From positions 310,001 to 374,000 of the forward strand of contig CAWESA010000024.1 in NCBI GenBank assembly GCA_963811605.1: DNA of 64,000 nt. Direction: 5' to 3'. A program made the translations under genes and the position numbers. Shown here in pieces: positions 35,306 to 43,797 of the stretch (within the stretch, counting starts at the first letter, position 1; each line of letters begins with the position of its first letter). This stretch comes from CAVQLX01 sp963811605 (lineage in GTDB: Bacteria; Desulfobacterota; Binatia; DP-6). The notes under the pieces were generated by a model. That model worked only from the letters and a program-made list of their open reading frames with translations, did no database searches and had not been told where the DNA came from.

Positions 35306-38155
35306 CTATTTCTTCTTCTTCGGCTGCCCGACCAGGACGGCGGTGACCGACGTTTGGCGGGTCGTCCCGTCGCGCTCCGCCACCGAGGTGTCGAGGAAGA
35401 CGGGAAGCTGGTTGCCCGATGCGGCGAGGGCGTTGCGGGCGGCCTTGTTGAGCTTGATCTTGAGGACCACCTGCCCCTTCTTCGGAATCTTCGCCTTCTT
35501 GCGCTTCGAGTACTGGTCGCCGTGCAGGAGCTGCGCGGTCGGCGCGCCGCCCTGGCCGAGCGCGGCGAAGACCATGGTGCTGCAGCGCGCCCGCTGCGGC
35601 CCGATGCACGTCACCTTGACCACACCCTTGCGCGACGCCGAGACGATGGGGAGGGCGCCACCACCTCCGCCACCTCCCCCGGCGCCACCGCCCGAGCCTC
35701 CACCGGGAGGAATGCTCGGACCGCACACCCGCGTGCCGGCGCACGCGCCCGCCGCGCAGGTATCGTCGTCGGTACACTCGTCGGCGTCGTTGCACGACAC
35801 ACCGTCGGCATTGGTGAAGCGGCAGCCCGCCCCCGGATCGCACGTGTCCGCCGTGCACGCGTTGCCGTCGTCGCAGACCACCGGTTGGCCCTGACACGTC
35901 CCGTCGCCGCACGCATCCTGCTGCGTGCACGCGTTGCCGTCGTCGCAGGCAAGACCGGTGGGAAGCGCGGCATCCTGCACACAGCGTCCCGACGGCTCGT
36001 CGCAGCGGTCGGCGGTGCAGGCGTTGCCGTCGTCGCAGTCGCGCGGGGTGCCGCCGCCGCACGCCCCCTGGCTACACACCGTCGCGAGCGTGCAGAAGCG
36101 GCCATCGTCGCACGTCTGGCCGTCGGGCTCGAACTGACACGTCGGCGAGCAGCAGTCGCCGCCGACCTGGTTGCCATCGTCGCACTGCTCGCCCGGGTCG
36201 ACGTTGCCGTTGCCGCAGCGCTGCATCTGCCGCAGCCCGACGTCGATGGCGCTGCCGCGGCGCGCGCGCCAGACGACCGCCGCATGACCCGCCGCCGTTC
36301 CGGCCACCGCGGGCATCTCGGCCACCACGTCCGCGGAGACCTCGCTCACCCCGAAAGGCTCCTCGAGCGCGCGGCCGTCGCGCGCGAGCCGCTGGGCGAC
36401 GATCTCTCCCGCCTCCTCCCACGCCACCAGCACGTCGCCCGCGCCCCACGCGGCCACAGCCGGATCGCGCACGCTCCCGGTGGTCTCCAGCGCAACGGGC
36501 TGCGCGAACGCCGGGATGCCACCGTCGAGACGCTGAAAGAGCACGCGCGACGCCGCGGCGTCGGACCACACCGCGAGCACGCTCGCATCGAGCGGGGCCA
36601 CCCGGGGTCCGCGCGCCAGGCCCGCGAAGGCCGGAAAGACGCAGGCCGACTGGGGAAGGACGAGCGGATCGGCGCCCACCGCCGCGCCGGCGGCGTCATA
36701 GCGATGGACGCGGATGCCATCACCGTTCTCGCCGCACCAGACGACCGTGAAGTCACCGGCTGCGCCGACCGCCACATCGGGCTGGGGCGGGGTGGTCCCG
36801 ACGTCGATGAATCCGGCCGTGACGGGCGCTCCCTGCAGCTGCCCGCTGCCATCGAGACGCTGCGCCTGGACGGGGCGCGTACGCTTTGGGCTGTCATAGC
36901 GCGCGCCCCACGTTGCGGTGAGCGCTCCGGCCGCGTTCACGCCGAGCCCGGGCGGGATCGCGCTGAACGAGCTGGGCGCCGAGGCGAGAGGCAGCTCGAC
37001 TCCGACGGGCGCGGCGCTCGCGTCGAAGCGCTGCATGAGCGCGAGCGAGCTCTTGCTGACGCCGTCGCTCAGTCCCCAGGCGACGGCGAATCCGCCCTCG
37101 GGCATGCTGGCGATCCGCGGCGCGATCTGGGCCTGCACGAGCGTGGCGTTGACGCGAAACGGAATCGTCAGGGGCGTCCCGCCGGCATCGAACGACTGGC
37201 CGGCGATGCCGCGCGTATCACCGTCGATCGGGCCGTCCCACACGACGGTGGCGGTCCCCGCCTGATCGAGCGCCACGTCGGGTCGCGTCGCGTCGATGTT
37301 CTTGTTGGTGGAGTCTTCCGCCACGCCGGCGCCGATCGTCACCGCGGGGCCGTCGAGGTCACACGGGTCGCCCGTCCCGTCGCCGTCGCTGTCGCTCTGA
37401 TCGAAGTTCGACACCAGGCGGCAGTTGTCGATACAGTCGCTCCACCCGTCGGCATCGCTGTCGAGCCGCAGCGGCGAGTAGCGCACGGCGGCCTGCGAGA
37501 GCGCGAAGTCCCCGAGCAGCCAGGTGATGCCGGTGGCACCGGTCTCGGACTCTATCCCGGCGGCGGCGCCGTCAGGACTTCCGAACGCGCTCCTGTAGCG
37601 CACGACGATCTCGCCGGTGGTTTCCACGAGCGCGATCTGGAAGGTGTTCAACACCGAGAGCCGCACCGCATCCGGCACGTTGGTGAACTGCACCAGGAAC
37701 TGGCGGTTCGGCGCCGAGCCGACGGTGGCGTAGGTCACCGACGCCCCTGCGAACGACGGCTCCAGATCCTTCCACAGGCCGGCGAGAACCGCGTTGGGAG
37801 AGCGGGCGTCGGGCATCGTCGAGCCGCGCACCCAGCGCGGGGTCGGCTCCTCGGCGGCGCCGAAGCGCAGGAAGCCGTTGGGGGATACGGTCACTGCCGC
37901 GTAGAGGCGGCCGAAGAACTCGAAGGCAAATGGCAGCGCGACTGCCGCGCTCGGGGTCTCGCCGCTGAACGTGATCGGGGTGCCGAGGAGCGCGATGTCG
38001 GCGAAGTCCGTTCCGGGCGCGTCCGCGGCGAGGGGCGGGAAGGTGTCCGAGAACCCGTAGCACGAGCGCAGGTCGCGTCCAGTGCCGGCAAGAGCCTGGC
38101 CGGCCAGACCGACGAGGCAGCTCAGCGCGACCACCGGAAGCCAACGTATCCTCAT
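35306..38155 (-). CDS. Large secreted protein with thrombospondin type-3 and Cys-rich dictyostelium-type repeats
   Basis: A 949-residue exported protein with a signal peptide (WLPVVALSCLVGLAGQALAG). In order: a beta domain at 25-230 (ALPFAFEFFGRLYAAVTVSP); calcium-binding TSP3-like repeats (DSDADGWSDCIDNCRLVSNF, DQSDSDGDGTGDPCDLDGP); a beta-propeller-like stretch of WDG/SFDAGGTPL units; then Cys-rich repeats (CGNGNVDPGEQCDDGN, DCDDGNACTADRC, CDDGNACTQQDACGDGTCQG). A Gly-rich linker leads to a C-terminal domain at about 850-940 (KIPKKGQVVLKIKLNKAARN) ending QPKKKK. ATG 38155 is chosen because it starts the signal peptide. A cell-surface or secreted binding role is likely. Confidence 0.8.
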   Translation of the reverse strand: MRIRWLPVVALSCLVGLAGQALAGTGRDLRSCYGFSDTFPPLAADAPGTDFADIALLGTPITFSGETPSAAVALPFAFEFFGRLYAAVTVSPNGFLRFGAAEEPTPRWVRGSTMPDARSPNAVLAGLWKDLEPSFAGASVTYATVGSAPNRQFLVQFTNVPDAVRLSVLNTFQIALVETTGEIVVRYRSAFGSPDGAAAGIESETGATGITWLLGDFALSQAAVRYSPLRLDSDADGWSDCIDNCRLVSNFDQSDSDGDGTGDPCDLDGPAVTIGAGVAEDSTNKNIDATRPDVALDQAGTATVVWDGPIDGDTRGIAGQSFDAGGTPLTIPFRVNATLVQAQIAPRIASMPEGGFAVAWGLSDGVSKSSLALMQRFDASAAPVGVELPLASAPSSFSAIPPGLGVNAAGALTATWGARYDSPKRTRPVQAQRLDGSGQLQGAPVTAGFIDVGTTPPQPDVAVGAAGDFTVVWCGENGDGIRVHRYDAAGAAVGADPLVLPQSACVFPAFAGLARGPRVAPLDASVLAVWSDAAASRVLFQRLDGGIPAFAQPVALETTGSVRDPAVAAWGAGDVLVAWEEAGEIVAQRLARDGRALEEPFGVSEVSADVVAEMPAVAGTAAGHAAVVWRARRGSAIDVGLRQMQRCGNGNVDPGEQCDDGNQVGGDCCSPTCQFEPDGQTCDDGRFCTLATVCSQGACGGGTPRDCDDGNACTADRCDEPSGRCVQDAALPTGLACDDGNACTQQDACGDGTCQGQPVVCDDGNACTADTCDPGAGCRFTNADGVSCNDADECTDDDTCAAGACAGTRVCGPSIPPGGGSGGGAGGGGGGGGALPIVSASRKGVVKVTCIGPQRARCSTMVFAALGQGGAPTAQLLHGDQYSKRKKAKIPKKGQVVLKIKLNKAARNALAASGNQLPVFLDTSVAERDGTTRQTSVTAVLVGQPKKKK

Positions 38156-38276
38156 TTTGCGACACGGGACGCGCGCCGCGCTCCCCGTACTGTGCAATGT
38201 ACCCGGTCCCCTACCCCTGCCGCGAGCCCCGTCCGACACTGATGACGGACCGCAAGGCCTCTGCGCCCCCGGGGGG

Positions 38277-39776
38277 TCAGGCGAGCAGGAGCCCTGCCCG
38301 TGCCAGGGCGTGGAGCCGAGCCTCGAGATCCTCGAGCGCGAGCGGTGGCTGGAGCCCCGCGGCGATGGCCTCGCGATCGCGCGAGCCGTCGAGCAGGTCG
38401 AGCAGGACCCGATCCGGGCCCTCGAGCTGGATCACCCGGTGCCGCAGCGACGCGACGCGGGCGGCCGTCCGTGCCTGGAAGCGCGCGAGTGGACTCGCCA
38501 GCGGTCGCCCCCCGGGGGCCAGCGCCGCCCGCCCGCTCCACGCGTGCAGCTCGAGAAATCCGCCGAGCCAGATCACCACGAGCGACTCGACGAGTCCGCC
38601 CTCCTCCTCGTCGGTGATGGCGTCCGAGCGACCGAGCAGGCGTGCGGCCGCGTCCAGCAGCGCCCCGAATTCGATGGGCTCGCCCCGGCGCGCGATCAGG
38701 ATCGACAGCGTCGCCTTCACCAGAGGATGCGACGCGGACAGCGTCGCACCGCGGGCACTGCGGTACTTCGCCGCGGCGGCGCCGTCGGGCTCCCCGGGAA
38801 CCTCCATCAGCTGGGAGTCCGAGGTGAGCAGCAGCCCGCGCAGGCTGCCGGCCGCGTAGTCGCGTCGCAGCCGGACGTCGTCGTGACACAGCAGCGTGCG
38901 GCGGAAGGTGCGGTTGCGGAGAAAATCGAGGTACTGCTCGAACTGCACCTGATCGTCGGCCATGCGGCGGAGCGTGGCCTCCACATCGGGCGGGAACTCG
39001 CCGGGCATCACGGTGGTGGGCTGGGCCTCGCCGACGTAGCGCAATCCGTGCGCTGCGGCCCGCGCCACGAACTCGTGAAAGTAGACGGGCCGGTTGTCGG
39101 CCTCGAGGTGCTCGTGGAACAGGTACGAGTCGGGCGCATTGCGCAGCAGCTCCGCTTCCTCACGCAGGTGCGAGCCGAAGGGCGAGTCGGGTCGATTGAC
39201 CGCGGCGGCGAGGAAGTCGAGAAATGCCCGCGACTGCGCCACTCGCTCGGCGGGCTCCTCGAAGCGACGCGCGTGGAACAGCATCATCTCGCGCACCATG
39301 CCGCGCAGGTGCCAGCCGGGATAGGTGTTGTAGCTCACGTAGGCCAGTCCCTGCGGCGCCAGATGCCGTGCGCACGCGGCGAGGATCCCGTCCTGCACGG
39401 CCGGCGGCACCCACGAGTACACGCCGTGGCAGACGATGTAGTCGAATGTCCCGAGCGTCTCCGGCAGGTCGGTGACGCTCAGCGCTTCGAGCGTGACGTT
39501 CCCGAGCGCGACCGCCTCGACGATCGCCCGCCCGGCGGCCACCTGGGCGGGCGACAGGTCGACCCCGACGAAGGTACCACGAGGAATCCCCACCGCCATC
39601 GGGATCAAGTTGCCGCCGCTGGCGCAGCCGAGCTCGAGCACGCGACAGCGATCCACGGGCGCGGGACGCATGCCGGCGACCGAGGCGACCGTCGCCAGGT
39701 GATCGGGATGAGTGACCCAGAGCGGGTAGCTCTCGTACGGGACGTCGTCGTAGCTCGTCGGCGACGCGTCGAGCAT
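38277..39776 (-). CDS. Methyltransferase with C-terminal regulatory domain (PKMT-like)
   Basis: A 499-residue protein. The N-terminal class I methyltransferase domain (about 35-180) has CRVLELGCASGGNLIPMAVG, TFVGVDLSPAQVAAGRAIVE and FDYIVCHGVYSWVPPAVQDG. A methyltransferase-regulatory domain follows (about 195-285: YLFHEHLEADNRPVYFHEFV), then a winged-helix-like C-terminal region. This layout is that of the protein-lysine methyltransferases first described for rickettsial outer-membrane protein OmpB. ATG 39776 gives MLDASPTSYDDVPYESYPLW. It lies between two large surface-protein genes on the same strand, 17 bases after the upstream one. Confidence 0.85.
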   Translation of the reverse strand: MLDASPTSYDDVPYESYPLWVTHPDHLATVASVAGMRPAPVDRCRVLELGCASGGNLIPMAVGIPRGTFVGVDLSPAQVAAGRAIVEAVALGNVTLEALSVTDLPETLGTFDYIVCHGVYSWVPPAVQDGILAACARHLAPQGLAYVSYNTYPGWHLRGMVREMMLFHARRFEEPAERVAQSRAFLDFLAAAVNRPDSPFGSHLREEAELLRNAPDSYLFHEHLEADNRPVYFHEFVARAAAHGLRYVGEAQPTTVMPGEFPPDVEATLRRMADDQVQFEQYLDFLRNRTFRRTLLCHDDVRLRRDYAAGSLRGLLLTSDSQLMEVPGEPDGAAAAKYRSARGATLSASHPLVKATLSILIARRGEPIEFGALLDAAARLLGRSDAITDEEEGGLVESLVVIWLGGFLELHAWSGRAALAPGGRPLASPLARFQARTAARVASLRHRVIQLEGPDRVLLDLLDGSRDREAIAAGLQPPLALEDLEARLHALARAGLLLA

Positions 39777-39793
39777 TCCCCGTCCCCCGGTCC

Positions 39794-42064
39794 TCAGAGC
39801 CGGCTGATCAGCGTCTTGAAGAGCGCGTTCAGGGTCGAGCCCTTGCGCTCCTGGACGTTCGCCTGTGTCTGCAGCGGCAACGAGGTGCTGCGCGCGAGCA
39901 AGGTGCGTCCGAGGGCGTTGAGCTTGAGCTTCACCCGCACCTGGCCGCGCCGCGACGGCTTGAACTTGCGCGCCACCCTGTTCGTCACCACCACGAACCC
40001 CGTCGGTGCGTGTGAGCCGCGGCCGAAGGTCACGGCGGCCTGCGAGCCGCCGCAGGCCGCCGCGAGCCGCTGCGCCAGCTTGTGACACGCCTTGGTGGTG
40101 CACTCGCCGAGGACGGGCAGGTCGCCGCACGCCACGAAGCCCTGCAGCTGGACCCGCGTCGTCCCGGCGTCACCGTTGCCCGGCAGCTGGATCACCACCG
40201 GAATGGTCACCCGCTTCTGATTCGCCGGCACGCCGACGTCGAGGGGGATCGTCAGGCCGAGCTGCACGCCCTGACAGACGTTGCCGACGCAGGCCGACGT
40301 CCCGGTCGCCGGGTCGCCGTCGTCACACAGGGCGCCCTCGCCTCTCGGCAGATTGGCGGGACAGACCGGGCTGGCGCCGTCGCAGAGCGCGTCGGCATCG
40401 CACGCCGCGCCGGCGGCGCGGCACACGGTCCCGGCCTGCGCAACGTGGCAGGTGGCGTCGCAACACGAGCCGGGCGCGCCGTTGGCGTCGCCGGCGTCAC
40501 ACTGCTCGCCCAGTGACGCGTCCACGCTCCCGTCCCCGCACCGCGCCGGGATGGTCGTGGTGGTGGTGGTGGTCGTGGGCGGCGGTGGCCGGCACTCGAC
40601 GCCCACGGAGACGCTCGCCAGAGGGGCGCCGCTGTCGTGATCCGCGAAATCGAGGAAGAACCCGCCGCTCGGGGCGCCTGAGCCGCTGAACGTGACGTGG
40701 AAGCAGGCGGTCCCGCCCGCCGCGACGTTCTCGACCACGGCCGGATCGATGCTCGTCGTGATGCCGGGCGGAATGTCACCACCCGCCGTGAGGGCGACGT
40801 TGGCCGTGCTCGCGGTGGTCGCCGCGACGATGGCGGCGATGATGGCGTCCTGGAGCGGTGTGCCCTCCGCGGCGCTGTCGAACACGAGCGGATGCCCCTC
40901 GGAGTCGACCGCTCCGGTGAGGCGAGCGAGCGCGGACAGGAACACGGACGGATCCGTGCTCGGCCCCACCGGCTCCGCCGCGGCGGTGAAGCCCGCGGCC
41001 GCGGTGAAGCCCGCGCCCGCCCGGAGCACCGACGCGCCGTCCGCGCTTGCCGCGAGCAATCCCAGCACTCGGATGCCGGCGGCATCGAGCGCCGCCACGG
41101 TGGCGGGCAGCGTCGCCGCGCCGTTCGGGGCGATCGCGCCGTCGACCGTGCTCGTGTCGAGGTTCTTCGAGTCCGACACGTAGCCGAAGCGGTCGGTGCC
41201 GGGCTCTGTCGACGAGCACGCGAAGTCGGCGACCGACACCGTGGCGGCGCCCGTGCCCACGTCGACCGGGATGCCCAGCTCGGGATCGAACGCCGCCACC
41301 GTGCAGATGTCGGTCGCGAGGATGACGAGACGCAGGGCATCGTGACGGAATCCCGCGCCGCCGATCGAGCCCGAGTGCGGCACGTCCGGGAGCAAGGTGG
41401 AGAAGGGCGGCACGTCGCCGCTCAGATCCATCTGCTGCTGCGTCTCGAGCGATCCCGCCACCTCGACGTGCTTGAATCCAGTGGTCGACCCGTCGCCGTC
41501 GCCGTCGAAGCCGGCGCCGGTCGCGACCTGGTAGAGCGCCTCGAGCGCCGACTCGGGGGTATCGCCGCCGTCGGCGGGCGCCTTCCGTCCCAGCGCCGCG
41601 GTGATCAGGCGATTGCGCAGGGCCGGTCCGCCCGCGTCGGCCGCCGTCACGATGGGCTGATTCAGGAGAAACGGGCGCCCGTCCATCGTCTGGTCGGCGA
41701 AGCCAGCGCCCGGGCCGCCGTAGTCCTCGAACCGACCGATCCCGAACCCGAAATCGATTCCGGGCAGAGCGCTCTCGAGATTCGCCACCAGTCCGTCGAA
41801 GACCTGTGCCACCTGCGGCGCGAGGTCCGCGAAGCTTCCGGTGTCGTCAAGCAGGAGGAAGACGTCCACCTTGGAGACGGTCGACGCGGGCGGGAACTGG
41901 AAGCAGACGTCCTGCATCTCGGAGCCGTCGCTGCACACCGGCGAGGCCGCGGACAGGTCGATGGAGGGGGGCGTGACCGTCTGGGCCGAGGCGCCCGCCA
42001 TCCAGATCAAGCTCGCGGCGCCAGCTACGAGGGCACGGATGGCCGACGGAAACCGGATTCTCAC
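39794..42064 (-). CDS. Secreted von Willebrand factor A-like protein with Cys-rich and shared C-terminal domains
   Basis: A 756-residue exported protein with signal peptide (RALVAGAASLIWMAGASAQ). A VWA-like domain spans about 55-340: VDVFLLLDDTGSFADLAPQV with a MIDAS-like DDTGS, LVILATDICTV and AALDAAGIRVLGLLA. A Thr-rich linker (PPPPTTTTTTTTIPAR) is followed by Cys-rich DUF4215-like sequence (CGDGSVDASLGEQCDAGD). The C-terminal domain at about 640-750 (KFKPSRRGQVRVKLKLNALG) resembles the end of the protein at 35306. Start is GTG 42064. An 18-base tandem repeat at 40983-41018 duplicates the residues GFTAAA. Confidence 0.8.
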   Translation of the reverse strand: MRIRFPSAIRALVAGAASLIWMAGASAQTVTPPSIDLSAASPVCSDGSEMQDVCFQFPPASTVSKVDVFLLLDDTGSFADLAPQVAQVFDGLVANLESALPGIDFGFGIGRFEDYGGPGAGFADQTMDGRPFLLNQPIVTAADAGGPALRNRLITAALGRKAPADGGDTPESALEALYQVATGAGFDGDGDGSTTGFKHVEVAGSLETQQQMDLSGDVPPFSTLLPDVPHSGSIGGAGFRHDALRLVILATDICTVAAFDPELGIPVDVGTGAATVSVADFACSSTEPGTDRFGYVSDSKNLDTSTVDGAIAPNGAATLPATVAALDAAGIRVLGLLAASADGASVLRAGAGFTAAAGFTAAAEPVGPSTDPSVFLSALARLTGAVDSEGHPLVFDSAAEGTPLQDAIIAAIVAATTASTANVALTAGGDIPPGITTSIDPAVVENVAAGGTACFHVTFSGSGAPSGGFFLDFADHDSGAPLASVSVGVECRPPPPTTTTTTTTIPARCGDGSVDASLGEQCDAGDANGAPGSCCDATCHVAQAGTVCRAAGAACDADALCDGASPVCPANLPRGEGALCDDGDPATGTSACVGNVCQGVQLGLTIPLDVGVPANQKRVTIPVVIQLPGNGDAGTTRVQLQGFVACGDLPVLGECTTKACHKLAQRLAAACGGSQAAVTFGRGSHAPTGFVVVTNRVARKFKPSRRGQVRVKLKLNALGRTLLARSTSLPLQTQANVQERKGSTLNALFKTLISRL
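40983..41018. repeat. Tandem 18-base duplication
   Basis: Two adjacent copies of an 18-base unit (40983-41000 and 41001-41018) beginning GCGGTGAAGCCCGCG, differing near the end. In frame within the VWA-like gene, adding six residues (GFTAAAGFTAAA). Confidence 0.8.
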
Positions 42065-42472
42065 GTTCGTTGTCCTCAGTGTCGGTCGGGAGGCGTCCGG
42101 AGAGCCGACGCCCCGGAGAAGAGAAGTGCGTCTGCGGGCATGTCGTGGTGTGGCTGGACGTTCATGAGCCCGGCGGCGGGACGGCCGTCGAGCGATGCGA
42201 CTGCGACTGCGTTCCGCAGACCGCTACGGGCGTTCGCCGGCGACGGGCCCATCGCAGATGCGAGGGCGTTGGCCTCGTTTGCGCTCGCCTCGACTGCGCC
42301 GGTTGCAGCATGTCCTCGTCGATGCGGTACTTGATCGACGTCCCCAGGGTCAAGCCGGTCTCCGCATGACGGGCCCGCTCGCGCTCGCGGCCGCGAATTC
42401 GCGGCGATCGGCCGGTCGGAGCCCGGAGACTGCCCCGGGCAGATCACCCCAGCCGGGGTGGCTCGAACCCGA
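42065..42472. other. Intergenic gap, no clear gene
   Basis: About 410 bases between the VWA-like gene start and the channel-protein stop. The minus strand at about 42300-42360 reads TLGTSIKYRIDEDMLQ, like the last strand of a beta-barrel, but no longer frame supports it. I see no convincing promoter, terminator or RNA. Confidence 0.4.
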
Positions 42473-43678
42473 TCAGAAGGTCCACTCGATGCCGCCCGCC
42501 GGCACCACCGCCGCGCGCAGACCTTGCTGCGTGAGCGGGATGATGGCCAGCAGGTAGACGTTGGCGGATGCGAAGGGGTTGAACTTGATGCCGGTCGAGA
42601 GGTCGACGATGTCCGTCCGGCGCACCACGCCGGTGACCGAGGTCGAGGTCTGGCTGACCAGGAAGTCGCCCGCCACGAAGTTCGGCGGAACGTTGCCCAC
42701 CGGCACCGTGAACTTGTCGTCGTCCAGGCCCGAGCTGCCCAGGATGTCGACCAGGAAGGCGAGCTGGTCGAGCGCCTGGATGGTGGCACCGATCCCGTAG
42801 CGCGCCCGCGAGCGCTCGGTGTCCTGGGTGTCGAACTCCATGCCGAGGTTCATGTGGATGTCGTTCCTGCCGAACGGCCGCGACAGGATGAGCGTCGGCG
42901 TGATGGTGAAGTCGCCGAGCCCCTGGAAGTTGCCCTCGCTACCGCTCGGCATGCGGAGCGTGAGCGCGCCCGCCAGCAGGACGACGTCGGGATCGTCGTA
43001 GAAGCGGTACTTGGTGCGTAGCAGGATGTCCCCGATTCCGAACGCGCTGTCGTGGAAGCTGGCCGGACCGATGTCGGGCACGCCCTCGACCACACCGCCC
43101 GCCTGACCGTCGAGGTCGAGCGTGGTGTAGAGCATGGGGACCAGCAGGTTCACGTCCCACTTGTCGGTGATGCCGTACGTGAAGTTGAACGAGAAGACGT
43201 TCTCCTTGAGCGAGAAATCGTTGCCGACGAATGCGCCGGCCACGTTCACGCCATCGACCGTCTGTCCCTGGAAGCCGAACTGGAGCTGCTTGCCGAAGCT
43301 CTCGCCGTTGAGGTCGGTCAGGTTGGCGAACTGGTACGAGAAGATGATGTCGAATTTCCCCTCGCCGACGGTCTCGCCGCGATCGAGAAAGACCGGCCCG
43401 AGCGAGCCCGCGGAGCGCTCGAATACCCCCAGCGACGGATTGTAGGAGTACGTGAAGCTGGTCGAGTTGGCGGGCACCGGCAGCTGGATGCTGCCGAGCG
43501 CCTCGCGCTGGATGAACTCGCCGACGAGGTTGGGGAACTCGAGGTTCTGCACCACCCGGCCGACGTTCTGGTTGATGAAGCCTTCGAGCGAGTTCGAGAT
43601 CGAGGCCGCGGCCAGACCGGAGCTCGCCAGCCAACCGCCGAGGACGCCCATCACCCACGCGATCCTGCGCGTCTTCAT
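42473..43678 (-). CDS. Outer-membrane channel/transporter-like beta-barrel protein (phenol-degradation MetA family)
   Basis: A 401-residue exported protein. ATG 43678 follows AGGAGG and opens a signal peptide (RIAWVMGVLGGWLASSGLAA). The mature part alternates beta strands with the PF13557-type patterns FSFNFTYGITDKWDVNLLVP, FGIGDILLRTKYRFYDD, PTLILSRPFGRNDIHMNLGM and LSTGIKFNPFASANVYLLAI, ending in an aromatic residue (GIEWTF) as outer-membrane barrels do. The family is assumed to move hydrophobic compounds across the outer membrane; the substrate is unknown. Confidence 0.8.
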   Translation of the reverse strand: MKTRRIAWVMGVLGGWLASSGLAAASISNSLEGFINQNVGRVVQNLEFPNLVGEFIQREALGSIQLPVPANSTSFTYSYNPSLGVFERSAGSLGPVFLDRGETVGEGKFDIIFSYQFANLTDLNGESFGKQLQFGFQGQTVDGVNVAGAFVGNDFSLKENVFSFNFTYGITDKWDVNLLVPMLYTTLDLDGQAGGVVEGVPDIGPASFHDSAFGIGDILLRTKYRFYDDPDVVLLAGALTLRMPSGSEGNFQGLGDFTITPTLILSRPFGRNDIHMNLGMEFDTQDTERSRARYGIGATIQALDQLAFLVDILGSSGLDDDKFTVPVGNVPPNFVAGDFLVSQTSTSVTGVVRRTDIVDLSTGIKFNPFASANVYLLAIIPLTQQGLRAAVVPAGGIEWTF

Positions 43679-43721
43679 GACAACCCTCCTGCGCCGTGCG
43701 TCCGCCGGTGCGAACCCCAGG

Positions 43722-43750
43722 GTCCTAGCGACCCGACGTATGGAAGTCAA
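43722..43750 (-). promoter_or_regulatory. Candidate sigma-70 promoter for the channel-protein gene
   Basis: On the minus strand TTGACT (43745-43750), a 17-base spacer and TAGGAC (43722-43727) lie about 44 bases upstream of ATG 43678. Good -35, partial -10. An AT-richer patch (CCAATTG) just upstream stands out from the GC-rich surroundings. Confidence 0.35.
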
Positions 43751-43797
43751 CCAATTGCAGGGCTTAGCTGGATAGCAACGGCGCTACCGTGCGTGCA

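Noticed and set aside
35820..36200. Regularly spaced CGTTGCCGTCGTCGCA-like DNA repeats, considered as a CRISPR array
   Set aside because: They are in-frame codons of the CDDGNACT protein repeats, not identical repeats separated by unique spacers.
42445..42480. tRNA T-loop-like GGTTCGAGCC on the minus strand
   Set aside because: The flanking bases do not pair into a T-stem and no anticodon or acceptor arms are found upstream.
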